The notes under the pieces are model-generated. The model worked only from the letters and a program-made list of their open reading frames with translations, was not told the origin of the DNA and ran no database searches. Positions 28,044 to 35,425 of a DNA stretch of 35,425 nt are shown piece after piece. This DNA comes from Candidatus Cloacimonadota bacterium (GTDB lineage: Bacteria; Cloacimonadota; Cloacimonadia; JGIOTU-2): assembly GCA_011043895.1 (NCBI GenBank), contig DRBZ01000006.1, positions 1 through 35,425 of the forward strand. The letters run 5' to 3'. The position numbers were made by a program, and so were the translations under genes. Within the stretch, counting starts at the first letter, position 1, and each line of letters starts with the position of its first letter.

Positions 28044-29600
28044 ATGAAAAAAGCAAAGATACTCTGGATAGATGACGAAATACAAATGCTTAAACCCCAT
28101 ATACTCTTTCTTCAGGAAAGAAATTTTGAAGTGATTACTGCATCAAATGGAAATGATGGCATTGAATTGGTAAAAGAACAGAATTTTGATATTGTACTTC
28201 TTGATGAGATGATGCCCGGTCTTGACGGACTGGAAACCCTGGAACAAATAAATAAGATCAACGAGACGCTTCCAGTGGTGATGGTTACTAAGAATGAAGA
28301 AGAAGGTTTGATGAATAAGGCGATCGCTCAGCAGATAACGGATTATATCATCAAGCCAATAAATCCCAATCAAGTTCTTATGTCATTGAAGAAAATACTG
28401 ATGTCAGAAGAAATTCGACGTAATCGAACAGGTGAAGAATATGCAGAATTCTCTGCCAAGCTCAATCAAAAGCTCTTTCGTGAGCCAAATTGGGAAGATT
28501 GGATAGATATTTATCGGTCCATTGTCGAATGGGATCTTAAACTTGACCAGCTTTATTATGAAGATATCATTCAGATGCATATTTTTGAGAAGAAGAACTG
28601 CGATAATGAGTTCTCGAACTACATCGCAAATAATTATGAGAATTTCTTCACAGATCAAGATAAACCAGTTCTTTCTCATGAAGTGGTAAAAAAATATGTT
28701 GCTGATAAACTATACACAAAGAAATTAGTATACTTCATTGTGCTGGACTGCCTTCGTCTTGACCAATTCCTAGTTTTTAAGCCCTTCATTGAAGAAATTT
28801 TCAATGTGAAGACGGATTACTATTACTCTATCTTACCCACATCAACACCGTATTCACGTAATGCGATTTTCAGCGGTATGATGCCTAGCAGAATAGCAAA
28901 GATATTCCCTCAATATTGGAGAAACAGCAAGGATGTGGAAAACAGTTTTAACCGTGATGAACATTTTTTTTTGGATGAGCAACTCAAGCGATTTGATATC
29001 CCAATACCACAAGGTACAAAATATACGAAGGTACTCAATACTGAAGAGGGAGAATTTGTGACTAAGAAGATCCCGTCCTACAAGAAGGAACGATTGGTGA
29101 TAGTTGTATATAATTTTCTGGATCTATTGTTGCATCACAGATTTAAAGATGAGGTTCTGCAGGAAATAATCCCTAATGATCGTGCCTTACGTTCATTAAC
29201 AAAGCTGTGGTTCCTTAATTCTCAGTTCTATGAGACTCTTAAATTGATCTCTCAGCAGGATGCGATCGTGGTGCTGACAACTGATCATGGTTCAATCAAA
29301 GTCGAGCATGCAACCAAAGTGATCAGCGATAAGGAAATTTCGTCTGGCTTGAGGGCTAAACATGGGAAAAATATCACCTGCAATGAGCGACATACTATAA
29401 AAGTGACCAATCCATCAAAATATCATCTGCCGATCGAGAATGTGGTGGAGAACTACATCTTTGCAAAAGGTGATCATTACTTTGTATATCCAACTGATTA
29501 CAACGAATATAAGCGAAAATTTGATGGAACATACCAGCATGGTGGAGTATCCATGGAAGAGATGATACTACCGATATCAGTGCTAACTCCGAAGAAATAA
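28044..29600 (+). CDS. porX: PorX-like response regulator: receiver plus PglZ (alkaline-phosphatase superfamily) domain
   Basis: 518-residue two-domain regulator. The receiver domain (1 to about 120) has acidic D10/D11 in WIDDE, the phospho-acceptor D54 in VLLDEMMPG and the conserved Lys in IIKPINP. A linker helix follows. The PglZ domain starts at about 225 with YFIVLDCLRLDQF, has T266/T268 in LPTSTPYSRNA as candidate nucleophile region, D414 and H415 in LTTDHGSIKVEH and H499 in YQHGGVSMEEMILP as expected metal ligands. This is the architecture of PorX, the T9SS-related regulator of Porphyromonas, which is of nearly identical length. The sensor kinase PorY is not in the window. The start was moved from 28023 to ATG 28044, supported by AAAGGA. 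A Bacteroidota-style type IX function is inferred from the family, not proven. Confidence 0.82.
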   Translation: MKKAKILWIDDEIQMLKPHILFLQERNFEVITASNGNDGIELVKEQNFDIVLLDEMMPGLDGLETLEQINKINETLPVVMVTKNEEEGLMNKAIAQQITDYIIKPINPNQVLMSLKKILMSEEIRRNRTGEEYAEFSAKLNQKLFREPNWEDWIDIYRSIVEWDLKLDQLYYEDIIQMHIFEKKNCDNEFSNYIANNYENFFTDQDKPVLSHEVVKKYVADKLYTKKLVYFIVLDCLRLDQFLVFKPFIEEIFNVKTDYYYSILPTSTPYSRNAIFSGMMPSRIAKIFPQYWRNSKDVENSFNRDEHFFLDEQLKRFDIPIPQGTKYTKVLNTEEGEFVTKKIPSYKKERLVIVVYNFLDLLLHHRFKDEVLQEIIPNDRALRSLTKLWFLNSQFYETLKLISQQDAIVVLTTDHGSIKVEHATKVISDKEISSGLRAKHGKNITCNERHTIKVTNPSKYHLPIENVVENYIFAKGDHYFVYPTDYNEYKRKFDGTYQHGGVSMEEMILPISVLTPKK

Positions 29601-29604
29601 TGTT

Positions 29605-30036
29605 ATGATAGAATTACCTGTAGAATATATCAGCAAAAGCGAAGAAGAAACAGCAAGTATTGCAGATAATTTCTCAAAGGAGATTGAATCAGGTTCTCTG
29701 ATTGCATTAGTTGGTGAACTTGGAAGCGGGAAAACCTTTTTTGTGAAGAAACTCGCAAAAATCCTTGGTTTCGACGGATATGTGTCCAGTCCAACGTTTA
29801 CCATACTAAATATTTATGAAGGAGAGTTACCTATATTCCATTTTGATTTTTACCGGCTGAAAGATCAGGTTGACATTGAAAATATCGGATTTTATGATCT
29901 TATACGTGAAGACGGTATCTTTCTCGTTGAGTGGCCAGAGAAGGCGCGTTCTCTGTTTCCTGAATGGTATTATCAGATAACATTTGACATTCTCGGTAAA
30001 GATACGAGGAATATTAAAATTGAAATAATAAAATAA
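29605..30036 (+). CDS. tsaE: TsaE, ATPase for tRNA t6A synthesis
   Basis: 143-residue P-loop ATPase needed for threonylcarbamoyl-adenosine (t6A37) formation in ANN-decoding tRNAs, working with TsaB and TsaD. The Walker A motif is GELGSGKTFFVKKLAK (about 37-52) and the downstream conserved strings are SSPTFTILNIYEG and FHFDFYRLKD, then IFLVEWPEK. Length is typical. ATG 29605 begins 4 nt after the preceding stop without a strong ribosome site, suggesting coupling. TsaB and TsaD are not nearby. Confidence 0.95.
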   Translation: MIELPVEYISKSEEETASIADNFSKEIESGSLIALVGELGSGKTFFVKKLAKILGFDGYVSSPTFTILNIYEGELPIFHFDFYRLKDQVDIENIGFYDLIREDGIFLVEWPEKARSLFPEWYYQITFDILGKDTRNIKIEIIK

Positions 30037-30044
30037 GGTAGCGT

Positions 30045-31391
30045 ATGTCCAGATTAATGAAAAGCGTATCCGGTATCAGAGGAATCGTAGGTGATACTCT
30101 GAATGTAGAGCTTGTGCTCTCGTTTGCAAAACGCTTCGGTGTGTTTACTGGTCGAGGAAGAATTGTTATTGGAAGAGATTCAAGAACAACCGGAAAGATG
30201 CTTCAGCAGGTGGTTTCCGCAGGTTTGATGTCAGTGGGATGTGACGTGATCGATATCGGGATATGTCCCACACCCACCGTACTTCTAGCAGTTGAAAATC
30301 TCAATGCGAATGGTGGTATCGCAATTACAGCAAGCCATAATCCACCTGAATGGAATGCACTCAAGCTGATCAATGCTGAAGGAACATTTCTTACTCCTGA
30401 GCAAGGAAGAGAGTTCTGGAATATTCCTGAACAAGAGTTTGTTGATCTTGATTGGGAGAAGGTTGGTTCACTTTCTAACTATGAGAATGCAATCGATGAT
30501 CATATTCGGGCTATACTTGGTCTCGATGTTGTAGCTGTTAATGAAATTCGAGAAGTACATTTCAAAGTTGTGATAGACTCCACTAATGGTGCTGGTGGAT
30601 TGATGTCCCCAGGATTGCTGAAAGCACTTAATTGTGAAGTTATCGAACTGTTTTCTGAACCAACAGGTAAATTTTCCCGTGTAGCAGAACCTGTTGCAAA
30701 AAATCTAACTGAGCTTGAGAAAGTAGTGAAAGAGAACAATGCTGATATTGGATTTGCAACCGATCCCGATGTTGATAGATTGTCCATTGTATCTGATAAA
30801 GGTAAGGCACTTGGTACTGAATTTACTTTACTGCTTGCAGAGAAATATATTCTTTCTCAGGAAAAAGGATGTATAGCCACAAACTTGTCATCCTCAATGG
30901 CATCAGAAGAAATAGCAAAAGAGTATGGTATAAAAGTTTTTAGAACACCTGTGGGTGAAATCAATGTTGCACAAGCTATGAAGAAGCATGGATGTGTGAT
31001 CGGTGGAGAAGGAAATGGCGGAGTTATTTATCCCAATCTGCATTTCACCAGAGATGCACCACTGGCAATGACGCTGATTCTATCGTATATGGCAAAAACA
31101 GGAAAGAAAATATCAGAACTTGTAGTAGAGATTCCTCATTATTTCATGTACAAGACTAAAATAGAAATCGATGCTGGACTTGATTTTACTACACTTGAAT
31201 CAGATATACAAAAAGATAATGTTGATTTAAAAATTGATCGACAGGACGGAATTAAATTGATAGCTGATGATTATTGGATACACATAAGAAAATCTGGAAC
31301 TGAGCCGATCGTAAGAGTGATTGCAGAGAGCGATACAGAAGAAAAATCTGAGAAATTGTGTGACAAGATTATCACAAAGTATTTTAAATAG
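30045..31391 (+). CDS. Phosphoglucosamine mutase / phosphomannomutase family enzyme
   Basis: 448-residue alpha-D-phosphohexomutase that moves phosphate between positions 6 and 1 of a sugar. The phosphoserine loop is TASHNP (S97), the Mg2+ loop ATDPDVDRL, the sugar-binding loop GGEGNGGVIYP, and the phosphate-binding loop RKSGTEPIVRVIAES. The GEGNGG sugar loop resembles archaeal-type/FCB-group GlmM rather than the classical GEQSGH of proteobacterial GlmM, so glucosamine-phosphate is a favourite substrate but mannose- or glucose-phosphate cannot be excluded. It would supply sugar-1-phosphate for UDP-GlcNAc and cell-wall or lipopolysaccharide synthesis. ATG 30045 begins 8 nt after tsaE; AAGGTAGCG is a weak ribosome site. 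Confidence 0.9.
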   Translation: MSRLMKSVSGIRGIVGDTLNVELVLSFAKRFGVFTGRGRIVIGRDSRTTGKMLQQVVSAGLMSVGCDVIDIGICPTPTVLLAVENLNANGGIAITASHNPPEWNALKLINAEGTFLTPEQGREFWNIPEQEFVDLDWEKVGSLSNYENAIDDHIRAILGLDVVAVNEIREVHFKVVIDSTNGAGGLMSPGLLKALNCEVIELFSEPTGKFSRVAEPVAKNLTELEKVVKENNADIGFATDPDVDRLSIVSDKGKALGTEFTLLLAEKYILSQEKGCIATNLSSSMASEEIAKEYGIKVFRTPVGEINVAQAMKKHGCVIGGEGNGGVIYPNLHFTRDAPLAMTLILSYMAKTGKKISELVVEIPHYFMYKTKIEIDAGLDFTTLESDIQKDNVDLKIDRQDGIKLIADDYWIHIRKSGTEPIVRVIAESDTEEKSEKLCDKIITKYFK

Positions 31392-31394
31392 ACT

Positions 31395-32363
31395 ATGGAA
31401 CAAGTTACTGGCTGGCTGCATAATATAACCAATATCGAACAGGATATTTTGAGTAAAATTATCATTTCGATCCTGATACTGATAGTGCTTAAGATAATAC
31501 ATCTGGTTGTTCTCAAGATAATGTGGAAGAATATTGAAGAACCTCGTAAGCGTTATCGATGGAAAAAAACAGTCACATATATTTTTGTATTTATCGGATT
31601 TCTCATATTAGGCAGAGTCTGGCTCAAGGCGTTCCAATCACTGGCTACATTCCTTGGATTGCTCTCAGCTGGACTGGCGATTGCATTGAAAGATATCATA
31701 ACTGATATCGCAGGATGGATATTCATTATTTGGCGCAAACCCTTTGAAGTGGGGGATCGTATCGAGGTTGGAAAACATGCTGGTGATGTAATTGACATCA
31801 GGTTATTTCAGTTCAGTTTACTTGAGATTCGTAACTGGGTGGATGCAGACCAGAGTACAGGACGCATCATAAATATCCCAAACAGCAGAGCACTTAATGA
31901 TGTCGTAGCTAATTTCAGTAAAGGATTTCAGTATATATGGAATGAGATTCCAGTCCTGATAACTTTTGAGAGCAACTGGCGAAAAGCAAAGACGATCTTA
32001 CAACAGATCGGTAATAAACATGCAGAACATCTCACTCCCCATGCGCAGAGAAGACTGAAAGAAGCTTCTCGAAAATTCATGATCTTTTATAAAAATCTTA
32101 CTCCTACGGTATACACTTCAGTAAAAGATAGTGGTGTGATGCTGACTGTAAGATACCTGTGTGAACCACGTAGGAGAAGAGCCACTGAACAGGCGATTTG
32201 GGAGGATATTTTAGTTGTTTTCAATAGTACACCCGGGATCGAATTCGCCTATCCCACCCAGAGATTCTATTATGATAAAGCTCGCGACTTTTCAATGGAG
32301 AGCCCTGAGAAAATGGTAGATGAAAATGATCAATCAGAAGGAGATGATAAAAATGGAATTTGA
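31395..32363 (+). CDS. MscS-family mechanosensitive channel
   Basis: 322-residue small-conductance mechanosensitive channel, which opens under membrane tension to release solutes during osmotic downshock. There are three hydrophobic segments (about 15-37, 57-74 and 80-107); the last carries the pore-lining LGLLSAGLAIALKDIITDI and is followed by the beta-domain signature KPFEVGDRIEVGKHAGDVID and INIPNSRALNDVVANF. The C-terminal cytoplasmic cage is present. The start ATG 31395 begins 3 nt after the mutase stop with no strong ribosome site. Its end overlaps the 2TM gene. Which of the several MscS-type subfamilies is unclear. Confidence 0.9.
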   Translation: MEQVTGWLHNITNIEQDILSKIIISILILIVLKIIHLVVLKIMWKNIEEPRKRYRWKKTVTYIFVFIGFLILGRVWLKAFQSLATFLGLLSAGLAIALKDIITDIAGWIFIIWRKPFEVGDRIEVGKHAGDVIDIRLFQFSLLEIRNWVDADQSTGRIINIPNSRALNDVVANFSKGFQYIWNEIPVLITFESNWRKAKTILQQIGNKHAEHLTPHAQRRLKEASRKFMIFYKNLTPTVYTSVKDSGVMLTVRYLCEPRRRRATEQAIWEDILVVFNSTPGIEFAYPTQRFYYDKARDFSMESPEKMVDENDQSEGDDKNGI

Positions 32364-32637
32364 TAAAGAATCACAGGAGTATAAGGAAGCAAAAGCTCGA
32401 GTTGATGAGTTACGAGGATTCTGGTCACATTTTGTGGTTTACCTGATTGTTAATGCAGGATTGTTGATCATTAATCTTATTACAAGTCCTCATCAATTGT
32501 GGTTTTATTGGCCTCTGATAGGTTGGGGAATTGGTTTATTTGCACATGGTTTTCATGTTTTCGGAGCTCAGAGAATCATGGGTAAGGATTGGGAAGAACG
32601 GAAGATCAAGAAATATATGGAAAGAAAAACAAAATAA
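32353..32637 (+). CDS. 2TM-domain membrane protein
   Basis: 94-residue protein with two predicted membrane helices (about 20-43 and 49-66), the short spacer SPHQLWFYWPLIGWGIGL, and a charged C-terminus ending WEERKIKKYMERK. This matches the small '2TM' family, in which the first helix is preceded by a helix rich in Glu and Lys and the tail is WE-x-(R/K). Members are often next to or fused with histidine kinases and other membrane regulators; their role is unknown. The ORF-track start (32320) lies inside mscS; ATG 32353 follows AAGGAGATG and is the better start, giving an 11-nt overlap with mscS. Confidence 0.85.
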   Translation: MEFDKESQEYKEAKARVDELRGFWSHFVVYLIVNAGLLIINLITSPHQLWFYWPLIGWGIGLFAHGFHVFGAQRIMGKDWEERKIKKYMERKTK

Positions 32638-32726
32638 CTTTGAGACCAGAGAAAAAGAGAAATATTAAACCTGGTCAAGAAATTAGTTGCGATATAGCAG
32701 ATAACATAATCCACAAAAAGGAAGTA

Positions 32727-32744
32727 AGATAAGTTATCTTATCT
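32727..32744. terminator. Weak hairpin between the convergent 2TM and kdsB genes
   Basis: AGATAAG-TTAT-CTTATCT forms a 7-bp, AT-rich stem just beyond the kdsB stop codon in the 115-nt convergent gap. A competing repeat ATCTCA...TGAGAT overlaps it. No T-run follows, so termination here is uncertain; nothing else is evident in the gap. Confidence 0.3.
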
Positions 32745-32752
32745 CAAGTAAA

Positions 32753-33484
32753 TTATGAGATGTTTTTCAACAATTTTTCAGCTTTGCTCAAGTCTTCCTC
32801 GGTATCTATCCCGAAACCCTTATAATCTATTACATTTACTCTAATTTTTACATTATTCTCCAGCAATCTGAGTTGCTCAAGTTTTTCAACTTTTTCCAAT
32901 GTAGATTGTTTCAATTTACTAAATCTTATAAGTGCTTCTTTTCTAAATGCATACACGCCGATATGTCCGAGATAGGTATAGTTTTCATCACCTCTTTTGT
33001 AAGGGATAACAGATCTGGAAAAATATAATGCATCTCCATCTTGATCACAGATAACCTTAACCCTATTGGGATTTTCAATATCTTCATTATTAGTAAGCTC
33101 ATGGGCTAATGTTGCAACTTGTATATTTTTATCCTCGAAGCAGCTAAGAAGTGATTGCAGTGCATATTTTGAAATGAATAATTCATCCCCCTGCACGTTA
33201 ACAAATAACTCTGCATTGATGTCTTGTGCGATTTCTGCAATACGGTCCGAACCAGAGTTATATTGTTTTTGTGATATTTTTACTATCCCACTAAAAGATT
33301 TCACCTCATCACTTATACGTTCGTCATCTGTAACTACGATCACGTCTTCGAAGAGTTTAGAATTACGGATATTGTTATAGATATGATTGATGAGCGTTTT
33401 GCCCGCTATTTTTCGTAAGGGTTTGCCAGGCAGACGTGTGGAGCCATACCTGCTTGGAATTATTGCAACTGACCTCTTTGTCAT
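32753..33484 (-). CDS. kdsB: CMP-Kdo synthetase (3-deoxy-manno-octulosonate cytidylyltransferase)
   Basis: 243-residue enzyme that activates Kdo with CTP to CMP-Kdo, the committed donor for lipid A-core assembly in lipopolysaccharide. The N-terminal SVAIIPSRYGSTRLPGKPL nucleotide loop, VIVVTDDERI, and FVNVQGDELFI (here -DELFI in place of the common -DEPFI) are present, along with YLGHIGVYAFRK and GFGIDTEEDL at the end. Presence of this gene supports a Gram-negative outer membrane. Start ATG 33484 overlaps the etfB stop by 4 nt, so the two are translationally coupled. It is the third gene in a minus-strand set with the nucleotidylyltransferase and etfB. Confidence 0.94.
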   Translation of the reverse strand: MTKRSVAIIPSRYGSTRLPGKPLRKIAGKTLINHIYNNIRNSKLFEDVIVVTDDERISDEVKSFSGIVKISQKQYNSGSDRIAEIAQDINAELFVNVQGDELFISKYALQSLLSCFEDKNIQVATLAHELTNNEDIENPNRVKVICDQDGDALYFSRSVIPYKRGDENYTYLGHIGVYAFRKEALIRFSKLKQSTLEKVEKLEQLRLLENNVKIRVNVIDYKGFGIDTEEDLSKAEKLLKNIS

Positions 33485-34263
33485 TGTTGTAATTCTTTCA
33501 GATAGTCAGCTAATTTCTTAGCAACTTCTTCCGGATCACCTTCCAGCATCATGGTTTTCTTCTCATGAGAGGGAGTGAATATTTTCTCGACCCATGTTGG
33601 CGAGCCGTTCAAACCGACTCTTTTTTCATCCAGTTCCAGATCATCGAAAGTCCATACAGGTATTTCTGCTTTTTTGGCTTTCATCTTAGTTCGAAGTGAA
33701 GGCAGTCGCGGTTCATTAATATCTTTTACTACTGTTAGTGCGATTGGGAGATGTGATTCTACTATATCAAAGCCATCTTCCATCATTCGATGAGCTACGA
33801 TTTTTCCATCTTCGATAGAATCAATCTTTTTCACAAAAGCGATCTGAGGGATATCAAGATGGCATGCAACTCCTGGTCCAACCTGGGCAGTGTCACCATC
33901 AATTGCCTGTTTCCCAAAGAGAATGATGTCGAAATCACCAAGCTTCCGTATGGCAGAAGCAAGCGTGTAACTTGTTGCTAGTGTGTCAGATCCAGCAAAT
34001 CTCTTATCTGAAACAAGGATAGCATTATCCGCTCCGATAGCTATGGCTTCTCGTAATGCAATTTCTACTTGTGGAGGTCCCATACTCAGTACAGTTACAG
34101 TTCCACCATGTGCTTCTCTGATACGAATTCCTTCTTCCAGCGCGTACATATCAAAGGGATTTATGATACTTTCCACACCTTCACGAATAAGTGTATTGTG
34201 TTCGGGATTTATCTTTATATCCGTTGTATCCGGAACCTGTTTTATACATACGATAATATTCAT
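33481..34263 (-). CDS. etfB: Electron transfer flavoprotein beta subunit
   Basis: 260-residue EtfB, the subunit that holds AMP or a second FAD in the heterodimer with EtfA and passes electrons from dehydrogenases. Markers are MNIIVCIKQVPDTTDIKINPEHNT at the start, REGVESIINPFDMYALEEG, the LFGKQAIDGDTAQVGPGVA motif, and PRLPSLRTKMKAKKAEIPVW. The KQAIDGDTAQVGP wording is that of anaerobe-type ETFs. The expected partner etfA is not in the window on either side: the upstream gene is the nucleotidylyltransferase and the downstream gene is kdsB. Either etfA lies elsewhere or this gene was moved; the rest of the sequence appears intact. Ribosome site GGAG precedes ATG 34263. Anaerobic metabolism is inferred. 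Confidence 0.94.
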   Translation of the reverse strand: MNIIVCIKQVPDTTDIKINPEHNTLIREGVESIINPFDMYALEEGIRIREAHGGTVTVLSMGPPQVEIALREAIAIGADNAILVSDKRFAGSDTLATSYTLASAIRKLGDFDIILFGKQAIDGDTAQVGPGVACHLDIPQIAFVKKIDSIEDGKIVAHRMMEDGFDIVESHLPIALTVVKDINEPRLPSLRTKMKAKKAEIPVWTFDDLELDEKRVGLNGSPTWVEKIFTPSHEKKTMMLEGDPEEVAKKLADYLKELQQ

Positions 34264-34271
34264 AATACTCC

Positions 34272-35345
34272 TTACAGCTCACCAATTAGTTTGTCGTCAG
34301 AACCGAGCAGTAACGTACACTTATTATTTAATGTAATATTCATGATTTCTACATTTTTTCCAATAATACTATCTCTAATCGTTCCCTCAACATTCTGGAT
34401 AATTGAATCCTCGAGCATGATCGAATCTTTTAATGTAGCATTTTTTATTCTCGTTCCGCTACCAATACAGGTATTCGGTTGTAGTATTGCATTCTCTAAT
34501 TCACAATTTTCTCCGATAACAACCGGACCCTGGAAATTGCACTTGCGAATCTTTGATCCTCTTCCAATATATAGCGCCCCATCGATAATCGAATCTTCGT
34601 CGAGATCGCTATCGCCAGAGATGTGCCAGCCGTTGAGTTTTCCACAGAAAAATTTGTTTGCATCTATGATATCTTTAGGTTTACCTGTATCGAGCCATTT
34701 GCCTTTTAGTATCTCTCCTTTTATGGTAAGACCTTTATCAATTAATCCTTGAATCGCATCAGTGATCTCATATTCTCCACGCCAGGAAGGTTTGAGTTCA
34801 TCGATCGCTTGAAAGACATCCTTATCAAAAATATACACGCCAGCAATTGCAAGATTTGATGGGGGATTTTTCGGTTTTTCCACTACTTTGATCATAGTGT
34901 CATCTTTAAGTACTGCAATGCCAAATCGTTGTGGCTCATCAACCTCTTTCAATATAATAATACTTGAGGGCTTCTCTTCGTTGTATCTGTGCACGAGATT
35001 AGTAAGATCATCTTCAAATATATTGTCTCCAAGAAATACCATGAACGGTTCATCTCCAACAAAATCCTGTCCCATTTTCACTGCATGTGCAAGACCTTTG
35101 GGAGTATCCTGAACAATATATGTTATTTTAGCTCCAAGCTGTGAGCCATCTCCCACCTTTTCTCTGACTTGCTCTTGCTTGTAACCGACGATCAATCCAA
35201 TTTCCGTAATGCCAAGATTAACAAGTTTCTTTATTATGTGATATACAATTGGAGTATTGGCAAGAGGAAGAATGTGTTTGGGCATAGAATAGGTAAGCGG
35301 TTGTAAGCGTGTTCCTTTTCCAGCGCAAAGGATCAATGCTTTCAT
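34272..35345 (-). CDS. Long-form sugar nucleotidylyltransferase (RmlA/GlmU-like, with left-handed beta-helix tail)
   Basis: 357-residue nucleotidylyltransferase. The N-terminal domain starts MKALILCAGKGTRLQPLTYS, with signature GKGTRLQPLTYSMPKHILP and the acid motif FLGDNIFEDD, typical of glucose-1-phosphate thymidylyltransferase (RmlA) and related UTP enzymes. The C-terminal 110 residues hold a left-handed parallel beta-helix of hexapeptide-like turns (GPVVIGENCELENA, IGSGTRIKNATLKDS), as in the 'long' RmlA branch and in GlmU-like fusions. It probably activates a sugar for O-antigen or surface glycan synthesis; nucleotide and sugar are not certain. The track starts at 35381, but ATG 35345 has GGAGG 8 nt upstream and gives the family start. 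It opens the minus-strand group with etfB and kdsB. Confidence 0.9.
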   Translation of the reverse strand: MKALILCAGKGTRLQPLTYSMPKHILPLANTPIVYHIIKKLVNLGITEIGLIVGYKQEQVREKVGDGSQLGAKITYIVQDTPKGLAHAVKMGQDFVGDEPFMVFLGDNIFEDDLTNLVHRYNEEKPSSIIILKEVDEPQRFGIAVLKDDTMIKVVEKPKNPPSNLAIAGVYIFDKDVFQAIDELKPSWRGEYEITDAIQGLIDKGLTIKGEILKGKWLDTGKPKDIIDANKFFCGKLNGWHISGDSDLDEDSIIDGALYIGRGSKIRKCNFQGPVVIGENCELENAILQPNTCIGSGTRIKNATLKDSIMLEDSIIQNVEGTIRDSIIGKNVEIMNITLNNKCTLLLGSDDKLIGEL

Positions 35346-35381
35346 AGAAAAACCTCCAGAATGAGCTTTTGTTTTCGACAT

Positions 35382-35408
35382 TTGATAAACAATGAATCAG
35401 CATGTCAA
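35382..35408 (-). promoter_or_regulatory. Candidate promoter for the minus-strand rmlA-like/etfB/kdsB group
   Basis: On the minus strand TTGACA is followed after 15 nt by TATCAA. The -35 is perfect; the -10 is a moderate match and the spacer short. It lies about 37 nt upstream of ATG 35345, with GGAGG between. Confidence 0.4.
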
Positions 35409-35425
35409 TGATTAATCGAACAAAA

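Noticed and set aside
34069-34752. A 227-residue plus-strand ORF opposite etfB and the nucleotidylyltransferase.
   Set aside because: Low-complexity Ser/Ile/Phe-rich translation of the opposite strand of two well-supported genes.

Overview
The window looks like a chromosomal piece from a Gram-negative bacterium of the Fibrobacterota-Chlorobiota-Bacteroidota (FCB) side of the tree. A Cloacimonadota-like lineage is my best guess; this is inference, not proof. The supporting signs are a gingipain-like C25 peptidase ending in a type IX secretion (T9SS)-style tail, a PorX-like REC-PglZ regulator, a long SecA with a C-terminal zinc motif, a DUF2723/TMEM260-like membrane protein with TPRs, and KdsB (Kdo-containing lipopolysaccharide). 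DNA is moderately AT-rich and genes are packed tightly, often with 1-4 nt overlaps. No tRNA, rRNA, IS element or CRISPR array was seen.

Layout. 1-796: no intact gene, but the decayed 3' end of a secreted beta-helix protein whose last residues are another T9SS-like tail. 797-7351 (+): the C25 peptidase, TldD, and a transglutaminase-like lipoprotein overlapping tldD, closed by a strong terminator. 7426-8838 (-): an aldehyde dehydrogenase, divergent from hflK-hflC (9121-11041, +), which ends at a bidirectional terminator shared with a convergent FmdE-like gene (11160-11810, -). 12018-16097 (+): a translation cluster rplM-rpsI-rpsB-tsf-pyrH-frr followed by a small 2[4Fe-4S] ferredoxin missing from the ORF track. 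16107-18731: DUF2723 protein, ending in a hairpin 18 nt before secA. 18817-27976: secA, topA, a MacB/FtsX-type permease, rseP and tgt, nearly contiguous. 28044-32637: PorX-like regulator, tsaE, phosphoglucosamine/phosphomannomutase, MscS channel, and a 2TM-domain protein. 32753-35345 (-): kdsB, etfB and a long-form nucleotidylyltransferase (RmlA type), probably one operon read right to left.

How the genes relate. Cell-envelope export and quality control dominate: SecA exports, RseP and HflKC act in membrane proteolysis, KdsB and the sugar-phosphate enzymes feed surface glycans, and the C25 peptidase with PorX points to a type IX secretion programme whose other parts lie outside the window.

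Most notable observations: (1) ribosomal protein S2 carries a long charged C-terminal extension ending in a textbook C2H2 zinc finger; (2) SecA carries a six-cysteine insertion in its second nucleotide-binding domain in addition to the normal C-terminal zinc motif; (3) a T9SS-type substrate, a remnant of a second one and a PorX-like regulator sit within 30 kb; (4) a long hairpin sits in the porX leader. Several ORF-track starts were moved to the start with a ribosome binding site (aldehyde dehydrogenase, hflK, hflC, rpsB, pyrH, porX-like, 2TM gene, rmlA-like).
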